From positions 8,240,314 through 8,304,313 of the forward strand of contig NC_080548.1 of assembly GCF_028640845.1 (NCBI RefSeq): a stretch of 64,000 nucleotides of DNA, written 5' to 3'. The position numbers were made by a program, and so were the translations under genes. Source of the stretch: Ahaetulla prasina. Its lineage: Eukaryota; Chordata; Lepidosauria; Squamata; Colubridae. Positions 1 through 11,084 of the stretch are shown piece after piece (positions within the stretch are counted from its first letter, which is position 1; each line of letters begins with the position of its first letter). A model generated the notes under the pieces. The model was not told the DNA's origin and did not search any database. It was given only the letters and a program-made list of their open reading frames with translations.

Positions 1-330
1 AAGCATGCAAAATTGGAACACATATACAAAGTGGTGAAACTTCTGTTGTGAGGCTGAAGTTCTGTTTTCATCAGTCTGATGTTAGTCATTACCCTCAACC
101 AAAGATGAGGCTGGAGCCCCATTTTTCCTTCAAACCAATTTAGAAAATCAGCTACATACATACATGTGGGGGGCAGGAATTATTTCAGAATTTTAGACTT
201 CCTAACACACTGCTGTTTACTGAACCATGTGCTTTAATGGCCAAAAAAGTAATGGAGGGGAAAGAAAAAGATTGGCACAGGATATAATGAGAATAGGGAA
301 TTTCAAATCATACAGTCTAAGGATAGGAAA

Positions 331-897
331 GGACCTCTGAGAATAGAATAGAATAGAATAGAATTTTATTGGCCAAGTGTGATTGGACACACAAGGAATT
401 TGTCTTGGTGCATATGCTCTCAGTGTACATAAAAGAAAAGATACGTTCATCAAGATACAACATTTACAACACAATTGATAATCAATATATCAATATAAAT
501 CATAAGGATTGCCAGCAACAAGTTATAGTCATACAGTCATAAGTGGAAAGAGATTGGTGATGGGAACTATGAAACGATTAATAGTAGTGCAGATTCAGTA
601 AATAGTCTGACAGTGTTGAGGGAATTACTTGTTTAGCAGAGTGATGGCCTTCGGGAAAAAACTGTTCTTGTGTCTAGTTGTTCTGGTGTGCAGTGCTCTA
701 TAGCGTCGTTTTGAGGGTAGGAGTTGAAACAGTTTATGTCCAGGATGCGAGGGATCTGCAAATATTTTCACGGCCCTCTTCTTGATTCGTGCAGTATACA
801 GGTCCTCAATGGAAGGCAAGTTGGTAGCAATTATTTTTTCTGCAGTTCTAATTATCCTCTGAAGTCTGTGTTTTTCTTGTTGGGTTGCAGAACCAAA
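331..897 (-). mobile_element. AATAG-tailed LINE, 5'-truncated 3' end
   Basis: Read on the minus strand, 900-625 is open for 91 codons and encodes the C-terminal tail of a LINE reverse transcriptase polyprotein; blocks such as LPSIEDLYTARIKKRA and DPSHPGHKLFQLLPS are typical of the CR1/L2/Rex1 group. A 3' UTR follows, containing TCCAATCACACTTGGCCAATAA (on its own strand), and ends in (AATAG)n at 341-364. The sequence is almost the same as the copy at 23262-23943, so both are young. From memory, snake genomes carry a CR1/L3 family called Snake1 whose tail seeds AATAG microsatellites; this fits, but the family name is an inference. Confidence 0.8.
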
Positions 898-1039
898 CAT
901 CTAACATATCTAATATAGAGATCATCTAACATAGCATGGACAACAAAAGCCTTTCTGTAATCAATGAAGTAGACATTGATTTATTTTTGGAATTATTCTT
1001 CTTTTTCAATTATACAGCATACATCATCACTTGTTGTTT

Positions 1040-1160
1040 GTATATACACTGAGAGTTTATGTACCAGAGACAAATTCCTTGTGTGTCCAATCACACTTGG
1101 CCAATAAAGAATTCCATTCCATTCTGTTCCATTCCATTCCATTCTATCTTGTTCCTCAGC
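1040..1160 (+). mobile_element. AATAG-tailed LINE, 3' UTR fragment
   Basis: This is a short tail-only piece of the same LINE family as 331-897, in the opposite orientation. It keeps the block around TTGTGTGTCCAATCACACTT and then runs into a degenerate ATTCC/ATTCT repeat at 1105-1150. No coding part remains. Confidence 0.75.
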
Positions 1161-1419
1161 CTTTTTTGAAACCACCTTGAACATCTTCCTTTCCAAGTTG
1201 GACTCTAATTTGCATTGGCTGACCTAAGCATTAGTTAGTTAGCAGGTGAAAGTAATGGTATTGCACAATAATTCAAACCCTCTATTAAGCCTCTTTTCTT
1301 TGCTACTGGTGTTTGACACCTGTTTGCTCCTGTGTCTTTCATTTTCTCCCAGAATGCCAGGATTATTTATTCTCTGACACAGAACTGGAAGTAAGTAAAC
1401 TTGGTGCAATTATATACTG

Positions 1420-1607
1420 TGTAATGTATTACTGTAAGTTTTGGCGGGAGTTTTAGGCGGGAAATATCTCGTTCCTGATTGGTTGCAGCCTCAGGCTGAA
1501 GTGTATATAAGGAGAGGTTTTTCTCCAGAGAGTTGCTGGGTCACACTATATTAAAGAGCTGTTGTCACTAACCTGGTCTCCTGCCTCGTCAATACCCGAA
1601 CATAACA
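1420..1607 (+). repeat. 5' LTR of element A
   Basis: A 188-bp LTR with TG...CA ends. It holds an inverted CCAAT box (ATTGG at 1478-1482), a TATA box (TATATAA at 1504-1510) and a possible poly(A) signal ATTAAA at 1550-1555, which gives a compact U3-R-U5 layout. It matches 5812-5999 base for base as far as can be read. Confidence 0.95.
1478..1510 (+). promoter_or_regulatory. LTR promoter elements (ATTGG and TATATAA)
   Basis: An inverted CCAAT box lies about 26 bp upstream of a strong TATA box in the 5' LTR. Transcription of the element would be expected to start about 25-30 bp after the TATA box, near 1535. This is inferred from motif spacing alone. Confidence 0.6.
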
Positions 1608-1608
1608 T

Positions 1609-1626
1609 TGGCGACGAAGGTGGGAT
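1609..1626 (+). other. Primer binding site of element A
   Basis: The 18 bases starting TGGCGACGAAGG lie one base after the 5' LTR and begin with TGG, the complement of a tRNA CCA end. The complement resembles the T arm and acceptor of an arginine-type tRNA, but the tRNA cannot be assigned with certainty. Confidence 0.65.
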
Positions 1627-1701
1627 TTTGAGGCAGAGCACCAGAACAGAGCTGAACTCACTACGAGAATCAAACCCAGCAAGGTGATAGCGAATGCAGC
1701 G

Positions 1702-2610
1702 ATGACCGGCTACACGCCACCCACTCCGTTTGACCCTGCCCAGGAAACATGGGGAATATATATGACCCGTTTCGAAAGTTTCCTGGAGGCAAACGAGTTA
1801 CAGGGAGTCTCCGACAACCGCAAACGGGCTTACTTCATAAGCCACTGTGGGTCCGCAGTCATCGCCGTCGCAGAAGCCCTGGCGGAGCCAACACCGCTAC
1901 ACTCCGTGTCGTGGCAGACCCTTCAGACCCTCCTGAAGAATCACGCACCGCCCCGTCCAAATACGCTCGAGGGTACGAGTTTGGGGAGGCAAGGCAACAA
2001 GAAGGCGAGTCTATCAGCGACTACATGGCAGCCCTGAGACAAGCCTCCAAGCATTGCGAGTACCGCGATCTGGACGAAGAGCTGCTGGAACAACTTATAC
2101 GGGGGGTCAGAGACATCCGTTTGAGGAGACGGTTGCTAGCCAAGAGCAACCTGACATTGGCAAACGCTCTGGACGAAGCCAGAGCCCATGAGATGTCCAA
2201 CCATGCAGCAGACACCTTGCAAAAGCGACTCACGCCGATGGCGGGCGCAAAGCCGAGCACAGTCCACCACGAAGAAACCTATCGTGAGTCAACCAGCGAA
2301 GAGGAGGAAGAAGTCCACTACACCGGAAAATCGACAAGGAAGACCCGGAGGAATGCGGAAGCTGTGGGGCGACATCAGCGCCAAAGATGTAAGTTCAGGG
2401 ACGCCATTTGCCGGCGGTGTGAGAGAAAGGGGCACCTGGCCCAAGTCTGCCGAGCACCCCAACCTTCCCGCCGAAAATTCAAATCGGCCAATCAGAGCGG
2501 CTCTGAGTCAGAGATGCAAACCCCACATTCCCGCCGAAATTTCAAACCAGCCAATCAGAGCGCGAGATCAGCAAGGCGACCCGCGACACAGGAAAGAAAG
2601 AGCGAAGTCA
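1702..2610 (+). pseudogene. gag of element A, frameshifted
   Basis: The first ATG after the primer site is at 1702. The reading frame runs about 265 nt, then continues in another frame from about 1965, so at least one frameshift breaks the gene. The second part encodes a helical capsid-like segment (QQEGESISDYMAALRQ region, near 2000-2040) followed by a charged linker. One zinc knuckle of the form C-x2-C-x4-H-x4-C (CRRCERKGHLAQVC, near 2415-2455) is intact and would bind genomic RNA. The region after the knuckle contains a tandemly repeated segment with CGCCGAAATTTCAAA-like units at about 2465-2560. Confidence 0.85.
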
Positions 2611-2616
2611 AACCGA

Positions 2617-2960
2617 ATGACTGTTACCATAGACCACGCAACTACCCGCATCGAAGAAAAGATCTTCACTAACCCAACAATTGAAGGCGTACCGTGCCGG
2701 CTGGAAGTAGACACAGGATCCGCCATCACAATCATGTCCTGGGACACTTTTGTGAAAGCCTTGCCGACATCGCAAAGCGCAAGCTACAGAAACAACGGCC
2801 CGGGTGCAGGATTACCAGGGCAACCGCATCCCTGTTCGAGGGACAACGACCGTCGAGGTCAAGCACGGAACATACGAAAAGACCCTGCCCATCACGTTAG
2901 TCGAGGAACCTTGCCAAGTTTGCTGGGGCTAGACTGGTTCCGGGCGTTGGGAATGGGGTG
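2617..2960 (+). pseudogene. Aspartic protease of element A, frameshifted
   Basis: The retropepsin active site is visible as EVDTGSAITIMSW near 2703-2740, in frame with 2617-2780. After the active-site loop the homologous reading moves to other frames. The C-terminal LGLDWF motif near 2920-2940 is in the original frame. The domain would cut the Gag-Pol polyprotein but cannot be made intact from this sequence. Confidence 0.8.
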
Positions 2961-3059
2961 ACTGGCGTCCACCGAGCGGATGCAACCTGCAAACGCCTAA
3001 TGGAGGAATTCGCAGACGATTCGAGGACCGTTTAGGCAAGTATAAGGGACCCCTATATC

Positions 3060-3830
3060 CTTCAATTTAGACCCCAAATAGCTCCCATTAGGTTAAAGGC
3101 AAGGAGGGTTCCTTTTGCACTCAAACCTAAAATCGACAAAGAGTTAGATAAATTAGTCAGCCAGGGATACTAGTGCCAGTTGACCATGCCAAATGGGAGA
3201 CGCCAATCGTCACCCTATGAAACCAGACGGGTCCATAAGAATTTGTGCCGATTACAAGGCTACCTTGAACAAAGCATTGCAAAAGAGCGCCTACCCAGTT
3301 CCAGTAGTGCAACACTTATTGCACTCACTAGGGCACGGACAAGTTTTCGCCAAATTAGACTTGGCACAAGCTTACCAACAGCTACCCGTAGATGCTAGCA
3401 CAGCGGAAGCCCAGACCATTGTAACGCACCGGGGTGCCTTTAAGTGCACCCGGTTACAGTTTGGGGTGAGTGTGGCCCCGGGGCTATTCCAAAATTTGAT
3501 GGAGCGACTCCTACAAGGGTTACCGGGAGTCGTGCCCTATTTCGATGATGTGTTGGTATCAGGGGAAGATTTAAGAGAACTGGGGAAGCGATTAAGGAAA
3601 GTTTTGGCCATTTTTAGGACGGCAGGATTAAAAGTTAAAGCAAGCAAGTGTCAGATAGGGGTCGAATCTGTGAATTTCTGGGTTATAGAATAGACAAAAA
3701 GGATTCACCCCACTGAGAGCAAAGTCAAGGCGATAAAGAGAGCCCCAGCACCCAAAAACAAGACAGAACTCCAGGCTTTCCTGGGTCTGGTAAACTTTAC
3801 GCCGTGTTTTTAAAAGACAAGGCAACCGTT
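3060..3830 (+). pseudogene. Reverse transcriptase of element A, frameshifted
   Basis: The open stretch 3193-3693 (166 codons) contains the RT palm: AKLDLAQAYQQLPV carries the first catalytic Asp and YFDDVLVSG the Y-x-D-D box, both intact. The fingers lie upstream of about 3190 in another frame; one C appears lost in a CCCC run near 3212. The thumb downstream of 3693 is broken by further indels, and part of the connection domain near 3795 is missing. The Y-F-D-D box is common in Ty3/gypsy elements. Most breaks are single-base changes in homopolymers. Confidence 0.85.
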
Positions 3831-3959
3831 GCTGAACCGCTGCATAAATTGCTTGGAAAAACACAGTTTGGTCGTGGGGAAGTCAGAGAATAGGGCATTT
3901 GAGGCAGTAAAAGTTTGCTATCAAGCGATAGCCTGTTAATACAATACAACAACAGGCTG

Positions 3960-4340
3960 CCGTTAGTATTGGTTTGTGATCGTCCCCTATGGAGTAGGAG
4001 CTGTACTTAGCCACAGACTCCCAAACGGCACAGAAGCCCCTATAGCGTTCTACTCACGAACGATGTCCCGGCTGAGAGAAATTACAGCCAGCTAGATAGG
4101 GAGGCTCTAATAGTGTCAGGGTGAAAAATTTCACGAATACGTTTTGGGAGACTTTGACATTATCACTGACCACAGACCACTATTGGGCTTACTGGCTGGC
4201 GACCGCCCAACGCCAGTGGCACTATCACCCGCTGACCAGATGGACTATCTTTTGGCCGCCTACTCTACAAACTACAGCATCGACCGGAAAAGAGCTGGGG
4301 CATGCGGACGCACTGAGCAGATGCCCATTACCCGGGAAAT
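3960..4340 (+). pseudogene. RNase H of element A, frameshifted
   Basis: Fragments of a gypsy-type RNase H are spread over frames. The start near 3965 reads LVCD followed by a frame change. FDIITDHRPLLGLL at about 4151-4192 carries a late catalytic Asp, and GHADALSR-like sequence lies at about 4297-4322. Gaps and shifts mean no single frame covers the domain. Confidence 0.75.
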
Positions 4341-4559
4341 CGAGGACCCTACTCCGGCACCCCGTTCTACTAATTGACTCTTGGGACTCTGGGCCAGTCA
4401 CATCGCAGGAAGTGGCTCGGGCCTCCTACCGGACGTTGTCTTAAGAACTGTAATCGGTTGGGTTCAAAGGGATGGCCGCTACCGGGCGACCGTTTAGAGA
4501 ATTTGTAAAGAAAAGAGGGGAATTGTCTGTGCAAGGGGGGTGCCTGCTCTGGGGGGATA

Positions 4560-5493
4560 GGGTGGTAGTTCCAGAGAAGGTGAGGAAAAAAGTCCTGGAA
4601 CTACTGCATGAGGGTCACCCAGGAATTGTAAGGATGAAGGGCTAGCCAGGAGCTATGTCTGGTGGCCCCTAATGGACAGGAAATCGGTGACAGGGTTGGC
4701 CGATGCCAGGTATGTCAGGAATCCAGACCACTACCACCCACGGCCCCAGTGTTGGAGTGGGAGAAACCCCAAGGCCCTTGGTCCCGCATACACATTGATT
4801 TTGCCGCCCTTCCACGGCCAAACATTTCTAATTGTGGTGGATGCATTCTCCAAATGGCTGGAGATCATCCTAATGAAATCCACAACCGCGGGAGCTGTCA
4901 TCTCAGCACTAAAACACCTTTTCGCCACGCACGGGCTACCGGACACCCTCGTGTCCGATAACGGCCCACAGTTCACTGCAGCATTATTTGAAGGGTACCT
5001 GGCTGAAGAGGGCATCCGACATGCCCTCTCAGCGCCGTTCCACCCTGCGCTGAACGGCCCTGCTGAACGCTTTGTTCGAGTGCAAAGAAGCGCTATCACG
5101 AAGCAGCCCGGAGACTGGCAGGCACAAATCGACGCATTCCTAACCGTCCAACACAGGACCCCCTGTGTGGCCACCGGCCGCAGCCCAGCCGAGCTATTAA
5201 TGGGGCGGAAGCTAAGGTGCCCGCTAGACCGGCTACACCCGAACTACGTGCAGGACGGGTTCAAAACAAAACCAGATAGACTCCGGGAATTAAACATAGG
5301 AGACTCAGTGTGGGCCCATAATTATAGCGACGGCCCAAACTGGAAGAGGGGGATAGTCATAGACAAAACGGGCCCCAAATCGTATCTAGTGGAAATAGAC
5401 GATGGCAGAGTTTGGAGGCGCCACATAGATCAATTAAGAAACAGATTGAGCGATAAGGCAGAATTAGGCGAGACAGCCCTGACTATGATTTAA
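4560..5493 (+). pseudogene. Integrase of element A, catalytic core open
   Basis: An HHCC zinc region is spread over two frames at 4600-4720 (LLHEGHPG and CQVCQESRP). From 4672 an open frame of 273 codons covers the rest. The DDE core is intact: VVDAFSKW (first Asp), VSDNGPQF (second Asp) and NGPAERF (Glu). Near its end lies a GPKSYLVEI block like the GPY/F module. This is the best preserved gene of element A. The frame ends at a TAA at 5491-5493, just after the homologous reading has shifted frame. Confidence 0.9.
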
Positions 5494-5771
5494 TTAACCC
5501 CACAGCTGACTGGAGCCGAGAACAAACAGAAAGCATAGAACCAAACAGAGACTTATCTGAGCCAGGCGAGGTCCAGCGACACCCTCAGGCCCCTCGAGAG
5601 GACAGCAGGTCCGAGCCGGCGAATAATCCAGGGCCGGGTGGCCGGGAGGAGGAGCTCAGAGGAACGAAAAGTCCCTCCGGCAAGCTCGACTCAACTCCAG
5701 AAAGTGAACTGCGCAGGTCCGGGAGAGTCAGGAGACGCCCCACGTACCTGCAGGACTACGTAGAAAAGTAA
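5481..5771 (+). pseudogene. C-terminal Pol tail of element A
   Basis: In the frame next to the integrase frame, 5481-5771 is open without a stop up to TAA at 5769-5771. It encodes an acidic then basic low-complexity tail ending LRRSGRVRRRPTYLQDYV, a kind of ending often seen on gypsy Pol proteins. A one-base frameshift separates it from the integrase ORF. Confidence 0.7.
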
Positions 5772-5798
5772 TATGCAAATATTGGCAAAGTGCCTTCT

Positions 5799-5811
5799 GG
5801 GAGGGAAGGAG
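5799..5811 (+). other. Polypurine tract of element A
   Basis: Thirteen purines (GGGAGGGAAGGAG) lie directly before the 3' LTR, where plus-strand DNA synthesis is primed. Confidence 0.85.
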
Positions 5812-5999
5812 TGTAATGTATTACTGTAAGTTTTGGCGGGAGTTTTAGGCGGGAAATATCTCGTTCCTGATTGGTTGCAGCCTCAGGCTGAAGTGTATAT
5901 AAGGAGAGGTTTTTCTCCAGAGAGTTGCTGGGTCACACTATATTAAAGAGCTGTTGTCACTAACCTGGTCTCCTGCCTCGTCAATACCCGAACATAACA
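5812..5999 (+). repeat. 3' LTR of element A
   Basis: Same 188-bp sequence as 1420-1607, with the TATA box at 5896-5902. It is followed by the TACTG target duplication at 6000-6004. Confidence 0.95.
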
Positions 6000-6004
6000 T
6001 ACTG

Positions 6005-6871
<867 letters not shown>

Positions 6872-7289
6872 TTACCCTTGTATCTTGCGATACAAGTACA
6901 GACTTACAATATAAAAGAAACAAAAATTTAAATCCAATCGTGATTTTTATGCAGATCTAATTTCTGCCGCCAGATTAGTGCTCCATCAAGTGAAATTGCC
7001 TCCCCACTTCAAAGGCACAGAAATTAAACTGTTTATACTTCTCTGTCACCACAGATAATTAGAATGCTGCCCTGCTATCTTGTCATATCAGCAAAGGACA
7101 TTCTGGAAAGCAATGATGGTTGGCAACAGCAAAGGGAGAAATAAAAGCATGTGTATTGCTTCTCAAAATGTCCACAGTGATCTCTTTTCTTTTCAAATCT
7201 ATCTAAAATGGATGGTATGGTATATTCTGCTCAGATGAACTATGGGCTTTTGTAGCAAAGCTTTGCCATTAGTGTGTGTGAGTGTGAAT

Positions 7290-7545
7290 GTGTGGGTGTG
7301 AGTGGGTGGGTGGTGTGCCTTTGAGTCAGCCTTGACTGCTGGCGATTGCCTGCAGAAATGCCTGCCATTCTTTTGGCAAGATTTTATTATGGTTTGTCAT
7401 TGCCTGCTTCCTAGGGCTGCGAAAGAGTGTCTGGCCAAGAATCATCCAGCTGAGTTGGGCCTAAGGCAGGATAGAACTCAGGATCTCCTGGTATCTAGCT
7501 TGTTGTTTTTACCACTATGTCAAAATGGCTCTCTATTCAATTAAC
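7290..7545 (-). mobile_element. tRNA-derived SINE, old copy
   Basis: Read on the minus strand, it begins like a squamate tRNA SINE (GAGAGCCATTTTGACATAGTGG), continues through a region with CCTAGGAAGCAGGCAATG, and ends near TCAAGGCTGACTCAAAGG. The same arrangement, diverged, is at 17285-17500 and 34785-34985 (minus) and 29495-29705 (plus). A GTGTG-rich run precedes it at 7270-7290. Confidence 0.65.
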
Positions 7546-7964
7546 ATTAGAAATATTAGATACCTTAACTTTAGTAGTGTTAGACACTTTAACTTTAAAA
7601 GAGATGCCAGAAAAATGTTAATGGTGTTTCCATAATTTATACTTCCTACTTTAATTTTCAATAGCAGTTATCCATCCTTTCTACAAGGTTTATCTAAGAA
7701 AGGAATTTGCCATTTTTTCTAGGACTTAAAAACAGTCAATAACTCAGAAAACTGGAGAGCAAACAATTCTGTAAGTCTGTTCTTATTTTATCACCATCTT
7801 AGTAAATATTTAAAAGAATTGAATCTAATTAATCACCACAGCCCACTATTTTCCTGCAAAAGATACTAAATCCATAGACAATTCTGTTTAGATGTGCATA
7901 AATATGGATGCCATATAACAAGAACAACAGAAAAAACCATTACACAAATAAAGAAATACTTTTG

Positions 7965-8150
7965 TCTATGTAGATTCTCAGTCATCCGGGTCATGATTGT
8001 CCCAAAGATGTTTTTTTAATAGGCAACTGCCCTTTGTTTTTCCTTGAAAATGTTCAGAACTGAAGAAGCTTCTTACATGAGAAATAAAATGTTTTCAAGG
8101 AAATCAAAGTCCAGTTGTCTTGAAAAAGCATCTTTGGGACAATCTACAAT
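7965..8150 (+). mobile_element. Degenerate Penelope-like 3' terminal segment
   Basis: The segment has facing arms: GATTGTCCCAAAGATG at 7996-8011 and CATCTTTGGGACAATC at 8129-8144. Between them is CTGAAGAAGCTTCTTACAT (8060-8078), a decayed form of a CTGAAGA-stem-GAAAC motif that I associate with the 3' ends of Penelope-like elements. No coding part is present. The assignment rests on the motif and is uncertain. Confidence 0.45.
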
Positions 8151-9079
8151 TTTAAAATACTTAAAACTTCTACAGTAGTCAAAGTCTACAGGGTGTGTGT
8201 GTGGGGGGAAGGATTATCACCACAGTGTTGTCAGCTTTCAAATCAAGAAATGGCTTCTGTAGTAAAGAATCCTTATTACTTTTTCAAGAAGCATGTTCAA
8301 TTCTGACCTACATCTAAACCATTATAAACATTTACATGTATAATGTGGGAAGAAATTCAGGCCACGAATGCCAGAATGAAGAGCTCACAAGCAGCATTGC
8401 TTTTAAAGATGGTTATTCTGAGAACAGAGAACGTCTCTTTCTTGAACAAGTGTGCAAATGAAAAACAATCTAATAAAATCTTATCAGAGAGCCCATAAAA
8501 ACTCAGCCAAACATTTGTCATGGATCAATTTGGGAGCTCTGAAATGGCAGTGGGAATTTCTAAGCACTGTACAGTATTAACTCCCTATTTATGAATCCAA
8601 TTAAATAAGAAACTCTTCTATTAACATATGTGATACTATTCTTTTTCAAAAATTAAATTTCAGGGAATAATTGGAGATGGGAGTTAACAATAAAAGGAAA
8701 ATGTCTTGGACAAATCATTATGGATTCTATCAGAAACAAATGTTTACCTAATATTCACAGACATCCTTGAAAAGGGAGATATATGAGAGCAAAATTAATG
8801 GCCTTAACTAGAGCAGTTGAAACAACATTAACATGATAAGAGCTATTATAGAATCCAATTACTTTTAACCAAAGTCCATTTCAGACATTTTATTAGAGAC
8901 AGTGTCACATTAGTTATCTGCTATTTGCCTTCTGAGAACAGTTCTATTTTATAAGAATAGAATTAAAAAGTAGGTGTTTGCAAAGATGATAATTGATGGA
9001 AAGAAATGTCCTATATTCTCCTTTTGAATAGAATGTAATAATTCTATTGCTATTATTGTTACTATTGTAAGCATCATGA
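8151..9079. other. Intron, nothing recognised
   Basis: A/T-rich sequence without repeats, open frames or splice-flanked segments that I can recognise. The same holds for 6720-7269 and 7560-7964. Confidence 0.5.
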
Positions 9080-9205
9080 CGGTCTTTGTTAGATTTATAT
9101 CCTGTGAATTTTTCAGGACCACAAGGCAGTTAAATAGAGCTCTACCACCCTTTTATTTCACAACACTCCTGTGAGGGAAGCTGAGAGGAATGGGCCCAAA
9201 TGGAA
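9080..9205 (-). mobile_element. SINE relic
   Basis: On the minus strand the segment keeps the CTCACAGGAGTGTTGTGAAAT block that matches the squamate tRNA SINE motif (CTCACAGGGTTGTTGTG). Both ends are too decayed to place. Confidence 0.45.
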
Positions 9206-9422
9206 ATGAAATGAAATAATTTTGTTGCAGTCCTTAACCAGTTACAAGGAAATGAGCATTCAAATACACAAAAAGCTAAATTAATAGTATCAAGATAATT
9301 AGGAAAGGTAGTTACAGATGAAGAATTTTGGCTAAAAGACAATGTTAAACTATGCTAAGGGGTTTGGTCAGGCTACACATATGCAATAGAGGAGAAAAGA
9401 ATTTAAAATTAACAATCTAGAT

Positions 9423-9667
9423 CAGAGGTCTCCAACCTGGGCAACTTTCAGCCTGGTGGACTTCAACTCCCAGAATTAATGGGTGAGCATAAGAGCACCA
9501 GCGTGCCTACAGTTCCGGTCCTAATGTTCCCTTTGGTTGTATTCATTTTGTGTGGTTATTTCATGCTTATACTTATATATATTTTTGTTTGACAAAATAA
9601 ATAAATAAATTCCCCAGCCAGCTTTGAAGTCCACCAGGCTGAAAGTTGCCCAGGTTGGAGACCTCTG
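9423..9667. mobile_element. hAT-like MITE split by a LINE tail, 8-bp TSD
   Basis: Arms of about 45 bp face each other: CAGAGGTCTCCAACCTGGGC from 9423 and its inverse ending at 9667. Perfect 8-bp duplications ATCTAGAT flank the element (9415-9422 and 9668-9675), as hAT transposases make. A 3' LINE fragment (9482-9611) was later inserted into the centre. Confidence 0.9.
9482..9611 (+). mobile_element. LINE 3' end with (AAAT)n tail, nested
   Basis: The block AAGAGCACCAGCGTGCCTAC followed by an AT-rich UTR and GACAAAATAAATAAATAAAT is the 3' end of the LINE family also seen at 10800-10990, 19297-20395 and 37686-37800. It lies in the middle of the MITE at 9423-9667. Confidence 0.75.
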
Positions 9668-9754
9668 ATCTAGATAATACAAACATTGAAACAGTAATAT
9701 AAAATATAAATACAGAACATACACATGTAGGTTGGTACATACGTAATTAGGTAG

Positions 9755-9755
<1 letters not shown>

Positions 9756-9834
<79 letters not shown>
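9756..9834. repeat. (GATA)n microsatellite
   Basis: About 19.7 uninterrupted copies of GATA. Confidence 0.99.
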
Positions 9835-9944
9835 CATATGCATACTGATAAATAAAACGATCAATTTACCCAGTCAATTTTCACCAATGAGGCATCATTT
9901 AAGACCTGGGCCTCTACAAGGATGTCTAATACCAGTTATTGAGC

Positions 9945-10065
9945 GAACCGGTAGCGGTGGCGGCCCACCCACCCAGACACTTCTGCATATGTGCAGAAGC
10001 ATTGCGAGCGTGAGCACCCACAAGCGAACCAATTGCGCCAGGTTTTGGAACCTGTCCCTGATCTG
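9945..10065. mobile_element. Possible decayed hAT-like MITE
   Basis: The region is CpG-rich and contains GAACCGGTAGCGGTGGCGG and GAACCACTATACC, similar to the ends and interiors of the hAT-like elements elsewhere in the window. Target duplications could not be found, so limits are approximate. Confidence 0.35.
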
Positions 10066-10079
10066 AACCACTATACCAT

Positions 10080-10650
10080 ACTGGATAGCTGGCTCACTCT
10101 CTATTTCTCATGTCTCCTTATTTAGCCATTCATGATGGCTAGATTAGCATGAAAGGAACTAATGAATGGATAGCAATGAAACATTAAATACCAAGACATG
10201 CACTCTACACATATATATAACCTTCAGCCCTTTTCCTCACCTCACCTTTTGCTAAGGGATATTTTACTGCTCTTGGTTTGTGTGATCGTTGTTTCAACTA
10301 CATTAAAATAAGGAAATTTCCAAAATTTCAGAGTCTAGCCAGTGTTCCTTGATTTGCTAACCTATCAAAATATTCACCTGGGTTTTGCTTCCTGGTGTGA
10401 AAACAGTCATCCTAGGACAGAAGAATTTGTATCTGGCTTGATTGGAACTGTCCAAGGTACTGTTTTCATCCTCATTCTGAGGGCTGCTACCTTCACTCAG
10501 AATATATTCAGCTGATTTCCTCAACTTTGGTTAAGCTCGATGAGATGCTAGCACAAAACAGATGCAGATCATAAATGTATTAAGGGATTTTTGATACACG
10601 CCTAGGCATACCAGAAACAAACTCTACACTCAGGTTCATAAACACAGAAA
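10080..10650. other. Intron, nothing recognised
   Basis: Unique-looking A/T-rich sequence. 11831-12384 and 12720-13237 are similar. Confidence 0.5.
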
Positions 10651-10674
10651 TTATACAATGTCAGCAGAGAGGAG

Positions 10675-10775
<101 letters not shown>

Positions 10776-10799
10776 TAATTATGATGAATCATAAGATTC

Positions 10800-10990
10800 A
10801 TCATAATCATAAGAGAGGCGTGCATAAGAGCACAAACGTGCCTACCATTCCTGTCCTATTATTCCCTTTCATTATCTAATTAATATAGTTATTACATACT
10901 TATGTTTATATATATGCTTATATATTATATACTTGTTACATGTCAATGCTTATATATACTGTTATGACAAAATAAATAAATAAATAAAAA
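10800..10990 (+). mobile_element. LINE 3' UTR with (AAAT)n tail
   Basis: Same 3' end family as 9482-9611: TAAGAGCACAAACGTGCCTA, an AT-rich stretch with TATATATGCTTATATA, then GACAAAATAAATAAATAAAT. Confidence 0.75.
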
Positions 10991-11084
10991 ATAAATGTTA
11001 GTCACTTGCTATCTATGAGTGCATTGCATGTAGATATAAACTTTGTATGGACAAATATTATTGAAATGTGGGACTCAATTATAC

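Larger units (their letters stand above)
1415..6004 (+). mobile_element. Ty3/gypsy LTR retrotransposon (element A), full length with TSD
   Basis: The element spans two direct LTRs (1420-1607 and 5812-5999), each 188 bp and starting TG and ending CA, with 5-bp target duplications TACTG at 1415-1419 and 6000-6004. By eye the LTRs are identical, which normally means a recent insertion. The order gag, protease, RT, RNase H, integrase is that of Ty3/gypsy. A polypurine tract (GGGAGGGAAGGAG) directly precedes the 3' LTR. There is no env and no chromodomain. The internal coding DNA carries many 1-2 bp frameshifts and some longer deletions, so this copy looks unable to make its own proteins, or the sequence has indel errors. 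Confidence 0.95.

Noticed and set aside
4121..4444. ORF of 107 codons as a host gene
   Set aside because: It is a wrong-frame reading over the RNase H region of element A.
9670..9864. ORF with repeated SIYL units
   Set aside because: It is the (GATA)n microsatellite read in reverse. GATA repeats are known from snake sex chromosomes, but one array says nothing about sex linkage here.
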